Shown here: positions 27,465-35,835 of the stretch, in pieces
How positions within the stretch are numbered: the stretch's first letter is position 1
Layout of the letters: the number at the start of each line of letters is the position of its first letter
Assembly (NCBI RefSeq): GCF_001411495.1
Contig: NZ_CP012981.1
Span: 1,054,001 to 1,118,000, forward strand
From: Burkholderia cepacia ATCC 25416
GTDB lineage: Bacteria; Pseudomonadota; Gammaproteobacteria; Burkholderiales; Burkholderiaceae
DNA length: 64,000 bases
Reading direction: 5' to 3'
Position numbers and translations under genes: made by a program
The notes under the pieces: model-generated
What the model was told of the DNA's origin: nothing
Database searches by the model: none
The model's input: the letters and a program-made list of their open reading frames with translations, nothing else

Positions 27465-28457
27465 ATGTCGCACGCGCGCGCGCCGTTTCGACCCGATGCA
27501 CCGGATGCCTCGCCTCGCGCGGGCGAGCCGGGGCGCGACTTCGCGTTCACGGGCGCGGATTTCGCACGCATCCGCGCGCTGATCCATCAACGCGCGGGGA
27601 TCTCGCTGTCCGAGCACAAGCGAGACATGGCGTACAGCCGTCTCGCGCGCCGCTTGCGGGCACGCGGCCTCGACACGTTCCGCGACTACCTCGACCTGCT
27701 CGAGCAGGAAGACGATCCGCTCGAGTGGGAAGCGTTCACCAATGCGCTGACGACGAACCTGACCGCGTTCTTCCGCGAGTCGCACCATTTCCCGATCCTG
27801 TCGGATTTCGTGAAGGGGCGGCCGGCGCCCGTATCGGTCTGGTGTTCGGCGGCGTCGACCGGCGAGGAGCCTTACTCGATCGCGATCACGCTGATCGAGG
27901 CGCTCGGCGAATCGGCCGCGCGCGGCGCGTCGATCCTCGCGACCGACCTCGACACGCAGGTGCTCGCGAAGGCGGAGGCCGGCATCTACACGTATGACCA
28001 GGTCAAGCACCTGGCGCCGGAGCGGCTGAAGCGCTTCTTCCTGAAGGGCACGGGCGCGCAGGCCGGCCGCGTGAAGGTGCGCCCCGAGCTGCGCGCGATG
28101 ATCCGCTTCGAGCAGCTGAACCTGACCGATGCGGACTACGGGATCGCGAAGCCGTTCGACGCGATCTTCTGCCGCAACGTGATGATCTATTTCGACAAGC
28201 CGACGCAGGGGCAGGTGCTGTCGCGCTTCGAGCCGCTCGTGAAGCCGGGCGGGCTGCTGTTCGCCGGCCATTCGGAAAACTTCACGTACGTCACGCAGGC
28301 GTTCCGGCTGCGCGGGCAGACGGTGTACGAACTGACTCGCGACGCCGCACAGGGCGCGCGGCCGCGTGGCGCGCAGGCGCCCGCGGCAGCCGCGACGGCG
28401 TCGCAGGTGCGTGCGCGGGCCGCGGGCGCCGCGCCCGCCTTTGGAGAACGCGGATGA
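27465..28457 (+). CDS. cheR: Chemotaxis receptor methyltransferase CheR
   Basis: This 330-residue SAM-dependent enzyme has the N-terminal helical domain ([20 protein letters not shown]), the SAM pocket ([16 protein letters not shown]) and the catalytic region with [11 protein letters not shown]. It methylates Glu side chains on chemoreceptors. A basic N-terminal region and an Ala-rich C-terminal tail of about 35 residues go beyond the E. coli protein. The final four bases overlap the start of cheD (ATGA), which couples their translation. Confidence 0.95.
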   Translation: MSHARAPFRPDAPDASPRAGEPGRDFAFTGADFARIRALIHQRAGISLSEHKRDMAYSRLARRLRARGLDTFRDYLDLLEQEDDPLEWEAFTNALTTNLTAFFRESHHFPILSDFVKGRPAPVSVWCSAASTGEEPYSIAITLIEALGESAARGASILATDLDTQVLAKAEAGIYTYDQVKHLAPERLKRFFLKGTGAQAGRVKVRPELRAMIRFEQLNLTDADYGIAKPFDAIFCRNVMIYFDKPTQGQVLSRFEPLVKPGGLLFAGHSENFTYVTQAFRLRGQTVYELTRDAAQGARPRGAQAPAAAATASQVRARAAGAAPAFGERG

Positions 28458-29233
28458 GCGCACTGCCGATCGCGACCAATCGCTACTTCGACAGCCACTT
28501 CGGCCTGCCCGGCGTGAAGCTGCTGCCGAACGAGTTCTACACGACGTCCGAGGACATGGTGCTGATGACCGTGCTCGGCTCGTGCGTCGCCGCGTGCATT
28601 CACGATCCGTACGCGGGCATCGGCGGGATGAACCACTTCATGCTGCCCGACGACGGCGCCGATGCGGGCGCGGCCGCGTCCGACTCGATGCGCTACGGCG
28701 CGTACGCGATGGAAGTGCTGATCAACGAGCTGATCAAGGCCGGCGGGCGCCGCGAGCGCTTCGAGGCGAAGGTGTTCGGCGGCGCGGCCGTGCTGGCCGG
28801 CATGACGACGATCAACATCGGCGATCGCAACGCCGATTTCGTGCGCCGCTACCTGGCGCTCGAACGCATCCGCATCACCGCGGAGGACTTGCAGGACGTC
28901 CATCCGCGCAAGGTCGCATTCATGCCGCGCACGGGCCGCGCGATGGTGAAGAAGCTGCGGCTGCAGGTGCCGGGCGTGACCGAGCGCGAAGCCGCGCTCG
29001 CGCGCGAGGCCGACCGCCTGCGCGCCGCGCGGCCGCGTCCCCACGTCGAGCTGTTTGCGGCGAAACGGCCGGCCGCGCCGCAGCCGGCGCGCCCGCGTAT
29101 CGAGCTGTTCGGCGCGCGCGGCGCAGCGCCGGGCGGTGCCGGCGGCTCCAGCGGCTCCAGCGGCTCACGGGCAGCGAACCCGCAAGCCGGCAGCCCGTAT
29201 GCGGCGAACCTATCAAGAAAGCAGGAGGCATGA
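28454..29233 (+). CDS. cheD: Chemoreceptor glutamine deamidase CheD
   Basis: This 259-residue protein contains the deamidase triad context: Cys in [13 protein letters not shown], the following His in GGMNHFMLP, and the preceding Thr. [10 protein letters not shown] is also conserved. CheD deamidates Gln residues in receptors and tunes adaptation. The C-terminal 60 or so residues are low complexity, rich in Arg, Pro, Gly and Ser ([12 protein letters not shown]). It overlaps cheR upstream and cheB downstream by four bases each. E. coli lacks cheD, so the presence here marks the Burkholderia-type pathway. Confidence 0.94.
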   Translation: MSALPIATNRYFDSHFGLPGVKLLPNEFYTTSEDMVLMTVLGSCVAACIHDPYAGIGGMNHFMLPDDGADAGAAASDSMRYGAYAMEVLINELIKAGGRRERFEAKVFGGAAVLAGMTTINIGDRNADFVRRYLALERIRITAEDLQDVHPRKVAFMPRTGRAMVKKLRLQVPGVTEREAALAREADRLRAARPRPHVELFAAKRPAAPQPARPRIELFGARGAAPGGAGGSSGSSGSRAANPQAGSPYAANLSRKQEA

Positions 29234-30321
29234 CCGCAGTGCAGAAGATCAAAGTATTGTGCGTCGACGATTCGGCGCTGATCCGCAGCCTGATGACCGA
29301 GATCATCAACAGCCAGCCCGACATGACGGTGGTCGCGACCGCGCCCGATCCGCTCGTCGCGCGCGAGCTCATCAAGCAGCACAACCCCGACGTGCTCACG
29401 CTCGACGTCGAAATGCCGCGCATGGACGGGCTCGACTTCCTCGAGAAGCTGATGCGCCTGCGGCCGATGCCGGTCGTGATGGTGTCGTCGCTGACCGAGC
29501 GCGGCTCGGAAATCACGCTGCGCGCGCTCGAGCTCGGTGCGGTGGATTTCGTCACGAAGCCGCGCGTCGGGATTCGCGACGGGATGCTCGACTACGCGGA
29601 AAAGCTCGCCGACAAGATCCGCGCGGCGTCGCGTGCGCGCGTGCGCCAGGCGCCGCAGCCGCAGGCCGTCGCGCGCGCGGCGGACAGCCACGCGGCCGCG
29701 CCGATGATCAACAACCCGCTCGTCAGTACCGAGAAGCTGATCATCATCGGCGCATCGACGGGCGGCACCGAGGCGATCCGCGAAGTGCTGACGCCGCTGC
29801 CGCCGGACGCGCCGGCCGTGCTGATCGCGCAGCACATGCCGCCGGGCTTCACGAAATCGTTCGCACAGCGGCTGAACGGCCTGTGCCGGATCGCGGTGAA
29901 GGAAGCCGAGCACGGCGAGCGCGTGCTGCCGGGCCACGCGTATATCGCGCCGGGCCACGCGCACCTGTTGCTTGCGAGGAGCGGGGCGAACTATATTGCG
30001 CAACTGTCGGACGAGCCGCCGGTCAACCGGCACCGCCCGTCGGTCGACGTGCTGTTCCGCTCGGCGGCGACGCACGCGGGCAAGAACGCGATCGGGGTGA
30101 TCCTGACCGGGATGGGCCGCGACGGCGCGGCCGGCCTGCTGGAAATGAAACGCGCGGGCGCCCACACGTTCGCGCAGGACGAAGCAAGCTGCATCGTGTT
30201 CGGGATGCCGCGCGAGGCGATCGCGCTCGGCGGCGCGGACGAGATCGCGCCGCTCGCCGACATGAGCCGCCGCGTGATGGCGCGCCTGGCGACGATGGGC
30301 GATCGCGTGCAGCGCGTTTGA
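29230..30321 (+). CDS. cheB: Chemotaxis methylesterase/deamidase CheB
   Basis: This 363-residue two-domain protein has an N-terminal receiver (DDSALIRS; phospho-Asp in [16 protein letters not shown]) and a C-terminal methylesterase with the catalytic Ser ([11 protein letters not shown]), His ([13 protein letters not shown]) and Asp ([10 protein letters not shown]). It removes methyl groups from receptors when phosphorylated by CheA. The ATG at 29230 overlaps the cheD stop (ATGA) and follows AGGAG, so this start is preferred over the open upstream frame. Confidence 0.96.
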   Translation: MTAVQKIKVLCVDDSALIRSLMTEIINSQPDMTVVATAPDPLVARELIKQHNPDVLTLDVEMPRMDGLDFLEKLMRLRPMPVVMVSSLTERGSEITLRALELGAVDFVTKPRVGIRDGMLDYAEKLADKIRAASRARVRQAPQPQAVARAADSHAAAPMINNPLVSTEKLIIIGASTGGTEAIREVLTPLPPDAPAVLIAQHMPPGFTKSFAQRLNGLCRIAVKEAEHGERVLPGHAYIAPGHAHLLLARSGANYIAQLSDEPPVNRHRPSVDVLFRSAATHAGKNAIGVILTGMGRDGAAGLLEMKRAGAHTFAQDEASCIVFGMPREAIALGGADEIAPLADMSRRVMARLATMGDRVQRV

Positions 30322-30388
30322 ATGGAATGTCACGGGGCGCGTGCCACGATACGCGTCCCGACGGAAACGAATCTGGAAAGGAACGACG

Positions 30389-30784
30389 ATGGACAAGAGC
30401 ATGAAAATCCTGGTGGTGGACGATTTCCCGACGATGCGCCGGATCGTCCGCAACCTGCTCAAGGAGCTGGGCTACTCGAACGTCGACGAGGCCGAGGACG
30501 GCCTCGCCGGCCTCGCGCGGCTGCGCGGCGGCGGCTACGACTTCGTGATCTCGGACTGGAACATGCCGAACCTCGACGGCCTCGCGATGCTGAAGGAAAT
30601 CCGCGCGGACGCGACGCTCACGCACCTGCCGGTGCTGATGGTCACGGCCGAGTCGAAGAAGGAGAACATCATCGCGGCGGCGCAGGCCGGCGCGAGCGGC
30701 TACGTCGTGAAACCGTTTACGGCCGCGACGCTCGACGAGAAGCTGAACAAGATCATCGACAAGATGGCGAAGGCCGGGAGCTGA
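30389..30784 (+). CDS. cheY: Chemotaxis response regulator CheY
   Basis: This 131-residue protein is the classical Che[20 protein letters not shown] at the start, phospho-Asp in [11 protein letters not shown], Thr in [12 protein letters not shown], the switch Tyr in [10 protein letters not shown] and its Lys. It binds FliM to change motor rotation. The ATG at 30389 has GGAAAGGA upstream and starts at the conserved fold. cheZ follows after a single base, matching the cheY-cheZ pair in enterics. This copy, not the one at 22205, is the likely motor regulator. Confidence 0.96.
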   Translation: MDKSMKILVVDDFPTMRRIVRNLLKELGYSNVDEAEDGLAGLARLRGGGYDFVISDWNMPNLDGLAMLKEIRADATLTHLPVLMVTAESKKENIIAAAQAGASGYVVKPFTAATLDEKLNKIIDKMAKAGS

Positions 30785-30785
30785 C

Positions 30786-31517
30786 GTGAACGAGCCGATC
30801 CATGCCGCGCTGACGGGCGCCGGGTTCAGCGCCGACGGCCAGGCCGAAGGTGCCGATTACGCGAGCGACCGCATCCTCGCGCGCATCGGCCATGTCACGC
30901 GCACGCTGCGCGATTCGATGCGCGAGCTCGGGCTCGACAAGCATGTCGAGCGGGCGGCCGAAGCCGTGCCCGATGCGCGCGACCGGCTGCGCTACGTCGC
31001 GACGATGACCGAGCAGGCCGCCGAGCGCGTGCTGAATGCGATCGAGGTGGCCAAGCCGATGCAGGCGCGCCTCCAGAACGAAGCCGAAGCGCTCGACGCG
31101 CGCTGGGCGCAGTGGTATGCGGCGCCGATCGAGCACGCGGAAGTGCGCGAGCTGATGGACGATACGCGCACGTTCCTGCGCACGCTGCCCGAATCGACGT
31201 CGGCGACCAGCGCGCAACTGCTCGAGATCATGCTCGCGCAGGATTTCCAGGACCTGACCGGCCAGGTGATCAAGAAGATCATGGACATGGTCTACCTGAT
31301 CGAGCAGCAGCTCCTCACGGTGCTCGTCGAGAACATCGCGCCGGAGCGGCGCGAGCAGTTCGCGGCTACCGCGGCCGCGCTCGCCGCCGAGCAGATGAGC
31401 TCGACCGGCAGCCCCGAGTCGCTGCTGAACGGCCCGCAGATCGCGCCGGAAGGCAAATCCGACGTGGTCCAGGACCAGGGGCAGGTCGACGACCTGCTTG
31501 CCAGCCTGGGCTTCTGA
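30786..31517 (+). CDS. cheZ: CheY-P phosphatase CheZ
   Basis: This 243-residue protein forms a long helical hairpin. The catalytic Gln is in [15 protein letters not shown] and the C-terminal CheY-binding peptide is [10 protein letters not shown]. CheZ speeds dephosphorylation of CheY-P. Translation begins at the GTG at 30786, essentially on top of the cheY stop. It is the last clear gene of the mot-che operon; no obvious terminator with a T tract was found in the following 270 bp. Confidence 0.95.
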   Translation: MNEPIHAALTGAGFSADGQAEGADYASDRILARIGHVTRTLRDSMRELGLDKHVERAAEAVPDARDRLRYVATMTEQAAERVLNAIEVAKPMQARLQNEAEALDARWAQWYAAPIEHAEVRELMDDTRTFLRTLPESTSATSAQLLEIMLAQDFQDLTGQVIKKIMDMVYLIEQQLLTVLVENIAPERREQFAATAAALAAEQMSSTGSPESLLNGPQIAPEGKSDVVQDQGQVDDLLASLGF

Positions 31518-31647
31518 CCCTGCCGCGTGCATCGGCGCGCCTCCGTTTCGCGGGGCCGCGCGATGCATGCGTCGCGCCGTTTCCACAACGTCCACCACGT
31601 TTACCCGGGCTAGCCGCCTGCGCACGCGCCGGTCGGCCTGCGTCGAA

Positions 31648-31678
31648 TTGACACTTCGACACACTCAGCAGGCATACT
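31648..31678 (+). promoter_or_regulatory. Possible promoter of the DUF2844-DUF3443 pair
   Basis: TTGACA (31648-31653) is a perfect -35, followed after 19 bp by CATACT (31673-31678), a weak -10. The spacing is long, so confidence is low, but no better candidate lies between cheZ and the DUF2844 gene. Confidence 0.35.
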
Positions 31679-31785
31679 ACGCGTCAGCAGCAACGAAGCG
31701 TCATTCATACGACTCATACGTCGGCAGGCGGCGCGGGTATGATCGCCGCGCACGCCGCCACGAAGCCAGTCCCGTGGGAGGGAAT

Positions 31786-32289
31786 GTGAAGCTGAAACGC
31801 TTGGGCCGCGCCGTCGCGCACGCGACGGCTGCAACGGGTGTGCTGTGGGCCGTCCACGCGCACGCCGAACTGGGCGGCGCACCGATGTCGCCGCCGGCGG
31901 ACGATCAGGCCGCAAGCGTGCGCGCGCTGCAGCGCGCGATGCGTTCGGCGGACGGCGTGCAGGCGAGTACCGCCGCCTATACCGTCCGCGAAATCACGCT
32001 CGGGTCGGGCACCGTCATTCACGAGTACACGTCGGCCGCCGGCAGCGTGTTCGGCCTCGCATGGCAAGGGCCGACGATGCCGGATCTCGCGTCGCTGCTC
32101 GGCAGCTATTTCCCGCAGTACACCGCCGGCGTCCAAGCGGCGCACAAGGCGCGCGGCTGGCGCGCACCTGTGTCTGTCGACACGAGCGGCCTCGTGATCC
32201 GGACGGGCGGCCACATGGGCGCCTTCTCGGGCCAGGCCTGGCTGCCGGCGGCGCTGCCTGCCGGCCTGGCCGGCACCGACATCCAGTGA
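31786..32289 (+). CDS. DUF2844 family exported protein
   Basis: This 167-residue protein has an N-terminal signal peptide (GRAVAHATAATGVLWAVHAHA) and a mature part typical of DUF2844 (YTVREITLGSGTVIHEY, then VFGLAWQGPTMPDL and GLVIRTGGHMGAFSGQAWLP). It is predicted periplasmic or secreted; function unknown. The start is the GTG at 31786 with GGGAGG upstream; an overlapping ATG at 31784 runs straight into a stop. It is followed after 16 bp by the DUF3443 lipoprotein gene, and the two families are commonly paired in Burkholderia, so they probably act together. Confidence 0.8.
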   Translation: MKLKRLGRAVAHATAATGVLWAVHAHAELGGAPMSPPADDQAASVRALQRAMRSADGVQASTAAYTVREITLGSGTVIHEYTSAAGSVFGLAWQGPTMPDLASLLGSYFPQYTAGVQAAHKARGWRAPVSVDTSGLVIRTGGHMGAFSGQAWLPAALPAGLAGTDIQ

Positions 32290-32305
32290 CAGCGGGAGAG
32301 CGATC

Positions 32306-33544
32306 TTGAGCATTCCTCGTACATTCAAGCGCTGGCTCGGCGTGCTGGGCCTCGCGGCGGCAACGGCCGTTCTCGTGACCGCATGCGGCGGCGGCGGCGA
32401 CGGCGGCGGCAGCAGCAACTCGGGCAACAACGGCAACAACGGTTCGGGCGGCTCGGACGGCAACTCCGGGAACACGGCCGTCATCAACGTCAACGCCGGC
32501 GTGGCGAACGTGATCAACATCCCGACCATCAGCGTGAAGGTCTGCGCGCCGGGCACGTCGAACTGCCAGGTGGTCAGCAACGTGCTCGTCGATACCGCGT
32601 CCTACGGGCTGCGGCTCGTCGGCAGTGCGGTGTCGGGCGTGCTCGGCAGCCTCCCGCAGGTGACGAGCGGCGGCGCGCCGGTCGCCGAGTGCGGCAAGTT
32701 CGTGTCGAGCTATACGTGGGGTTCGGTGCGCACGGTCGACCTGTCGATCGGCGCCGAGCAGGCGCGCTCGCTGCCCGTGCAGATCATCGGCGACCTCGGC
32801 ACGACGAACGTGCCGGCCTCGTGCACGAACGGCGGTGCGTCGGCCAACTCGGCGAGCGCGCTCGGCGCGAACGGGATTCTCGGCATCGGGCCGGCGCCGG
32901 TCGACTGCGGCACGACCTGCGCGACGTCGACGTCGTCGAGCAACAACTACTACGCGTGCCCGAACGGCGACAACGCGAACTGCGCGGTCGCGCTCGTGCC
33001 GGTGGCGCAGCAGGTGGCCAACCCGGTTCATCATTTCGCCGACAGCAGCGGGGTGAGCGTGACGATGCCGGGCATCTCGAACAGCGGGCAGGCCAGCTCC
33101 ACCGGGACGCTGACGTTCGGCCTGCCCGACCTGACCGGGAAGACCGTGATGACGTCGACCACGACGGGCGACGTCAGCGCGACGTTCCTCGGGCGCAACG
33201 TGACCGCGTTCTTCGATACGGGCTCGAACGCGTATTTCTTCAACGATTCGGGGCAGACGGTTTGCTCGAAGAACACGCAGTTCTACTGCCCGTCATCGCC
33301 GCCGGCCAGCTACTCGGCGACGCTGAGCGGCCAGAACGGCGTGGCCGCGACCGTGTCGATGTCCATCGCGAACGCGGATTCGCTGTTCTCGAACCCGTCG
33401 ACGTACGCGTTCAACGACATCGCGGGCCCGTTCGGTTCGTCCAGCTGGCTCGACATCGGCATGCCGCACTTCTACGGCAGGACGATCTACTTCGGGATGG
33501 ACAAGACCTCGACCGGCGGCGCGGCGCCTTTCGTCGCGTTCTGA
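32306..33544 (+). CDS. DUF3443 family lipoprotein, possible pepsin-like aspartic peptidase
   Basis: This 412-residue lipoprotein has the lipobox LVTAC (Cys 27), a Gly/Ser/Asn linker to about residue 56, then a globular domain. Two motifs stand out: DTAS at 96-99 (VLVDTASYGLRLV) and DTGS at 304-307 (AFFDTGSNAYFF), about 208 residues apart. Each is followed by a motif like the pepsin Psi loop: GILGIG near 191-196 and WLDIGMPHFYGRTIYFGMD near 381-399. This is the two-lobed pattern of pepsin-like aspartic peptidases. The family is officially of unknown function, so peptidase activity is inference. Several Cys pairs suggest disulfides. It shares an operon with the DUF2844 gene. Confidence 0.8.
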   Translation: MSIPRTFKRWLGVLGLAAATAVLVTACGGGGDGGGSSNSGNNGNNGSGGSDGNSGNTAVINVNAGVANVINIPTISVKVCAPGTSNCQVVSNVLVDTASYGLRLVGSAVSGVLGSLPQVTSGGAPVAECGKFVSSYTWGSVRTVDLSIGAEQARSLPVQIIGDLGTTNVPASCTNGGASANSASALGANGILGIGPAPVDCGTTCATSTSSSNNYYACPNGDNANCAVALVPVAQQVANPVHHFADSSGVSVTMPGISNSGQASSTGTLTFGLPDLTGKTVMTSTTTGDVSATFLGRNVTAFFDTGSNAYFFNDSGQTVCSKNTQFYCPSSPPASYSATLSGQNGVAATVSMSIANADSLFSNPSTYAFNDIAGPFGSSSWLDIGMPHFYGRTIYFGMDKTSTGGAAPFVAF

Positions 33545-33574
33545 CGCGGCAGGGCCGCACGCTGAAGGGAACGG

Positions 33575-33600
33575 GGGGGCGAGAGATCGCCCCCTTTTTT
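33575..33600 (+). terminator. Terminator after the DUF3443 gene
   Basis: An 8-bp GC stem (33575-33582 with 33587-33594, loop GAGA) is followed by six T, about 30 bp after the stop codon. Confidence 0.85.
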
Positions 33601-33715
33601 ATCCGGCGGCCGCGCACGGCACGGCCGGCCGGGCCGGAGCGCCGCCGCGTGCGGGCACAGCGCCTACGATGTAATACCGGCGGCCGTGCCGGCACGACAT
33701 CGAGGAGGCAGCGTC

Positions 33716-34213
33716 ATGAGCTCGCGCATACAACGCATCACCCCGTTCCTTTGGTTCGACCGCGACGCCGAGGCGGCCGCCGGTTTCTACGTGTCGGTGT
33801 TCGACAACGCGCGCATCGTGCACGTCGCGCGCTACGGCAAGGCCGGCGCGCACGCATCCGGCAGCGCGGAGGGCGCGGTGATGACCGTCGCGTTCGAGCT
33901 CGACGGGCAGGCGTTCATCGCGCTGAACGGCGGCCCCGTGTTCCAGATCACGCCGGCCGTGTCGTTCGTCGTCAACTGCCGGGACCAGGACGAAATCGAC
34001 CGCTATTGGGCGCGCCTGTCCGAAGGCGGCGACGAGCGCGCGCAACAGTGCGGCTGGCTGCGCGACCGGTTCGGCGTGTCGTGGCAGGTCGTGCCGGTGC
34101 AGCTGCCGGAATTGATGGCGGGCGATCCCGCGCGCGCCGAGCGCGTGATGGCGCAGGTGATGACGATGAAGAAGCTCGATCTCGCCGCGCTGCAGCGGGC
34201 GGCGGCGGGCTAG
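33716..34213 (+). CDS. VOC superfamily protein (PhnB/3-demethylubiquinone-like)
   Basis: This 165-residue protein has the VOC/glyoxalase-like pattern of the PhnB family: ITPFLWFDRDAEAAAGFYVSVF, then FIALNGGPVFQITPAVSFVV and the end region DRFGVSWQVVPVQLPEL. Such proteins are cytoplasmic dimers; the name 3-demethylubiquinone methyltransferase-like is historical and does not show activity. The ATG at 33716 has GAGGAGG upstream. It is a stand-alone gene between two terminator-like regions. Confidence 0.82.
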   Translation: MSSRIQRITPFLWFDRDAEAAAGFYVSVFDNARIVHVARYGKAGAHASGSAEGAVMTVAFELDGQAFIALNGGPVFQITPAVSFVVNCRDQDEIDRYWARLSEGGDERAQQCGWLRDRFGVSWQVVPVQLPELMAGDPARAERVMAQVMTMKKLDLAALQRAAAG

Positions 34214-34308
34214 GCGCGTGCGCCGGCCCGTTATCGGCGTGAACAGGATCTCGCCGGCGCCCCGTGGCCGGCACGGGCCGGGAAGCCCGTGATCGCCGCA
34301 TACGGGCG

Positions 34309-34713
34309 CTAGACCGGCCGCCGGCCGGTACGCATCAGCTGCGTATGGTCGAGGAAGCGGTGGCCGGGCCCGTACGCGGTGCTTTCGATCCGGACGGCAT
34401 CGGCCGGCGCGACCGGGCGCCCGGCGGCATCGACCGACACCGATTCGATCTCGACGACCGGCACGCACCAGGCCGCGCGGGCGCGTTCCGACGGTTCGCC
34501 GCGCGCGTCGGCGCAGCGGAAAGCGACGCTCGCGGGGACATCCTGCGCGCGCAGGGTTTGCGTCGACCCGTTCCACGCATGGTGCAGGGCGATCGTGCCG
34601 GGGTGCGGTGCGTCAGGCGCCTGCGCGCCGGGCGGCAGGGCCGGCGTGCCCGCGCAGCCGGCTGCCAGCGCGCAGGCGAGCGACAGCGACGGAACGAACG
34701 GATGACGGAGCAT
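34309..34713 (-). CDS. Small putative lipoprotein
   Basis: This 134-residue protein has a signal peptide ending in the lipobox LAAGC (Cys 20) followed by GTPALPPGAQ. Two further Cys (in FRCADAR and AWCVPV) may form a disulfide. I recognise no family. Predicted location is the outer or inner membrane surface on the periplasmic side. It is a single gene on the opposite strand to its neighbours. Coding status is supported by the intact lipoprotein signal and normal Burkholderia codon use. Confidence 0.6.
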   Translation of the reverse strand: MLRHPFVPSLSLACALAAGCAGTPALPPGAQAPDAPHPGTIALHHAWNGSTQTLRAQDVPASVAFRCADARGEPSERARAAWCVPVVEIESVSVDAAGRPVAPADAVRIESTAYGPGHRFLDHTQLMRTGRRPV

Positions 34714-35009
34714 GGTGAGGTTCGACCGGAATCGGAAATGACGAAGCGTAGCGCGCTTTGCGCGCCGGCGTAATACCGGCGGTTAATCGAATGCGGTACT
34801 CGCGGCGATTATCGATCGCCCCCGGTTTCATTTTGCTGTAGTCAGGTACTGGATTATCCGGGGCTGTCGTTTATGTCAGGTGTTCAAGATTATTAAAATG
34901 ACGCGGCATGCAAGCCTGCGGCGCCGTATTCCGCTGCGGCAGCCGTTCCCGCGCCGTGCCGGCGGGCGCTGCAGCCGGGCGTGCGCATTACCCGTCATGT
35001 GAAAATAGA

Positions 35010-35039
35010 TTGGAGTCCGCCGAAATTCAAACATATAAT
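35010..35039 (+). promoter_or_regulatory. Promoter of the DUF805 gene
   Basis: TATAAT (35034-35039) is a perfect -10; TTGGAG (35010-35015) lies 18 bp upstream as the -35. The rest of the 34714-35087 gap is AT-richer than the surroundings and shows no gene. Confidence 0.6.
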
Positions 35040-35087
35040 GCCGGCGTTGTTTCCGGGGTCGTCAATATAAAACAGGAGGGTAATAAG

Positions 35088-35468
35088 ATGAATTTTTCAG
35101 AAGCCGTTCGTTCCGTACTCAATAAATACGCGACATTCGAAGGCCGCGCGCGCCGTGCCGAATACTGGTATTTCGCGCTGCTCACCTGCGTGCTGTCGAT
35201 CGTCGCGCAGGTCGTCGGCGCGGGGAGCCACGACGCGGGCCTGATCACGCTGCTGCTGCTCGTCGTGCTCGGCCTGATTTCGCTCGCGCTGATCATTCCG
35301 AGCATCGCGGTCAGCGTGCGCCGGCTGCACGATACGGGCCGCTCGGGCTGGTTCCTGCTGCTGGTGCTGATCCCGATCGTCGGCGGGATCCTGCTGCTCG
35401 TGTGGATGTGCTCGCGCGGCACCGAAGGCCCGAACCGCTTCGGCGCGGACCCGATCGCGGCGGCCTGA
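35088..35468 (+). CDS. DUF805 family membrane protein
   Basis: This 126-residue inner-membrane protein begins MNFSEAVRSVLNKYATFEGRARRAEYW, the hallmark of DUF805 (YhaH-like), with about four helices (for example ALLTCVLSIVAQVVG and ITLLLLVVLGLISLALII) and the conserved VRRLHDTGRSGWFLLL segment. The C-terminus EGPNRFGADP is also typical. Function is unknown. The ATG at 35088 follows a perfect AGGAGG-type site and the promoter at 35010-35039, so it is probably expressed alone. Confidence 0.88.
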   Translation: MNFSEAVRSVLNKYATFEGRARRAEYWYFALLTCVLSIVAQVVGAGSHDAGLITLLLLVVLGLISLALIIPSIAVSVRRLHDTGRSGWFLLLVLIPIVGGILLLVWMCSRGTEGPNRFGADPIAAA

Positions 35469-35835
35469 CCGACGCCTGCCCCGGCGCGCGACGCCGTCGC
35501 GTCGGGGCCTGGTTTCGCGCCGGTCCCGCTTCACCGTTTCACCAACCGCTTCACCATTTCCCAGCTTCGCGCCGTCGTCGCTCGGCCCGAAGCCCCAAGC
35601 CCCGCGCCCACCCCCGCCATCGCACCGGCCGCCCCGTTTCGCCGCCTCGCCGCACCCCGTTCCGTCCCCCTTCCGGCCCCCTTCCGGCCCCGTCCGGCCG
35701 CGTTTGCGCCGGCTCGCCCGATTCCCCGAAATACCCCCCTTTCCCGGCTTTGCTCGACCGATCGGTGTTTGACGCCTCCATGAATAATCGGTGTCACTGG
35801 AAAGCGGCATTCCGCCGTACCCGACTGGAGGCCCC
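35469..35835. other. Pyrimidine-rich gene-free region upstream of flhB
   Basis: No gene is supported. The plus strand is strikingly C/T-rich. It holds CGCTTCACC twice 20 bp apart (35527 and 35547), CCCCCTTCCGG twice in tandem (35666-35687), and four C runs at 35655-35691 that give a quadruplex-type pattern on the minus strand. The last 80 bp contain the probable flhB promoter. Confidence 0.55.
35761..35794 (+). promoter_or_regulatory. Possible FlhDC-dependent promoter of flhBAFG-fliA
   Basis: AATAAT (35783-35788) is a good -10 but has no -35. The octamer ATCGGTGT occurs at 35761-35768 and 35787-35794, 26 bp apart and flanking it. An activator-dependent promoter would look like this; FlhD4C2 is the obvious candidate, though the repeat is not a clear match to the enteric FlhDC box. 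Confidence 0.35.

Noticed and set aside
25308..28463. A 1051-residue frame on the minus strand opposite the chemoreceptor and cheR.
   Set aside because: Same reason: low-complexity Arg-rich translation, no ribosome binding site with meaning and no family.
31540..31575. Imperfect GC palindrome after cheZ (GCGCGATGCATGCGTCGCGC) as the operon terminator.
   Set aside because: It has mismatches and no T tract, so a terminator cannot be supported.
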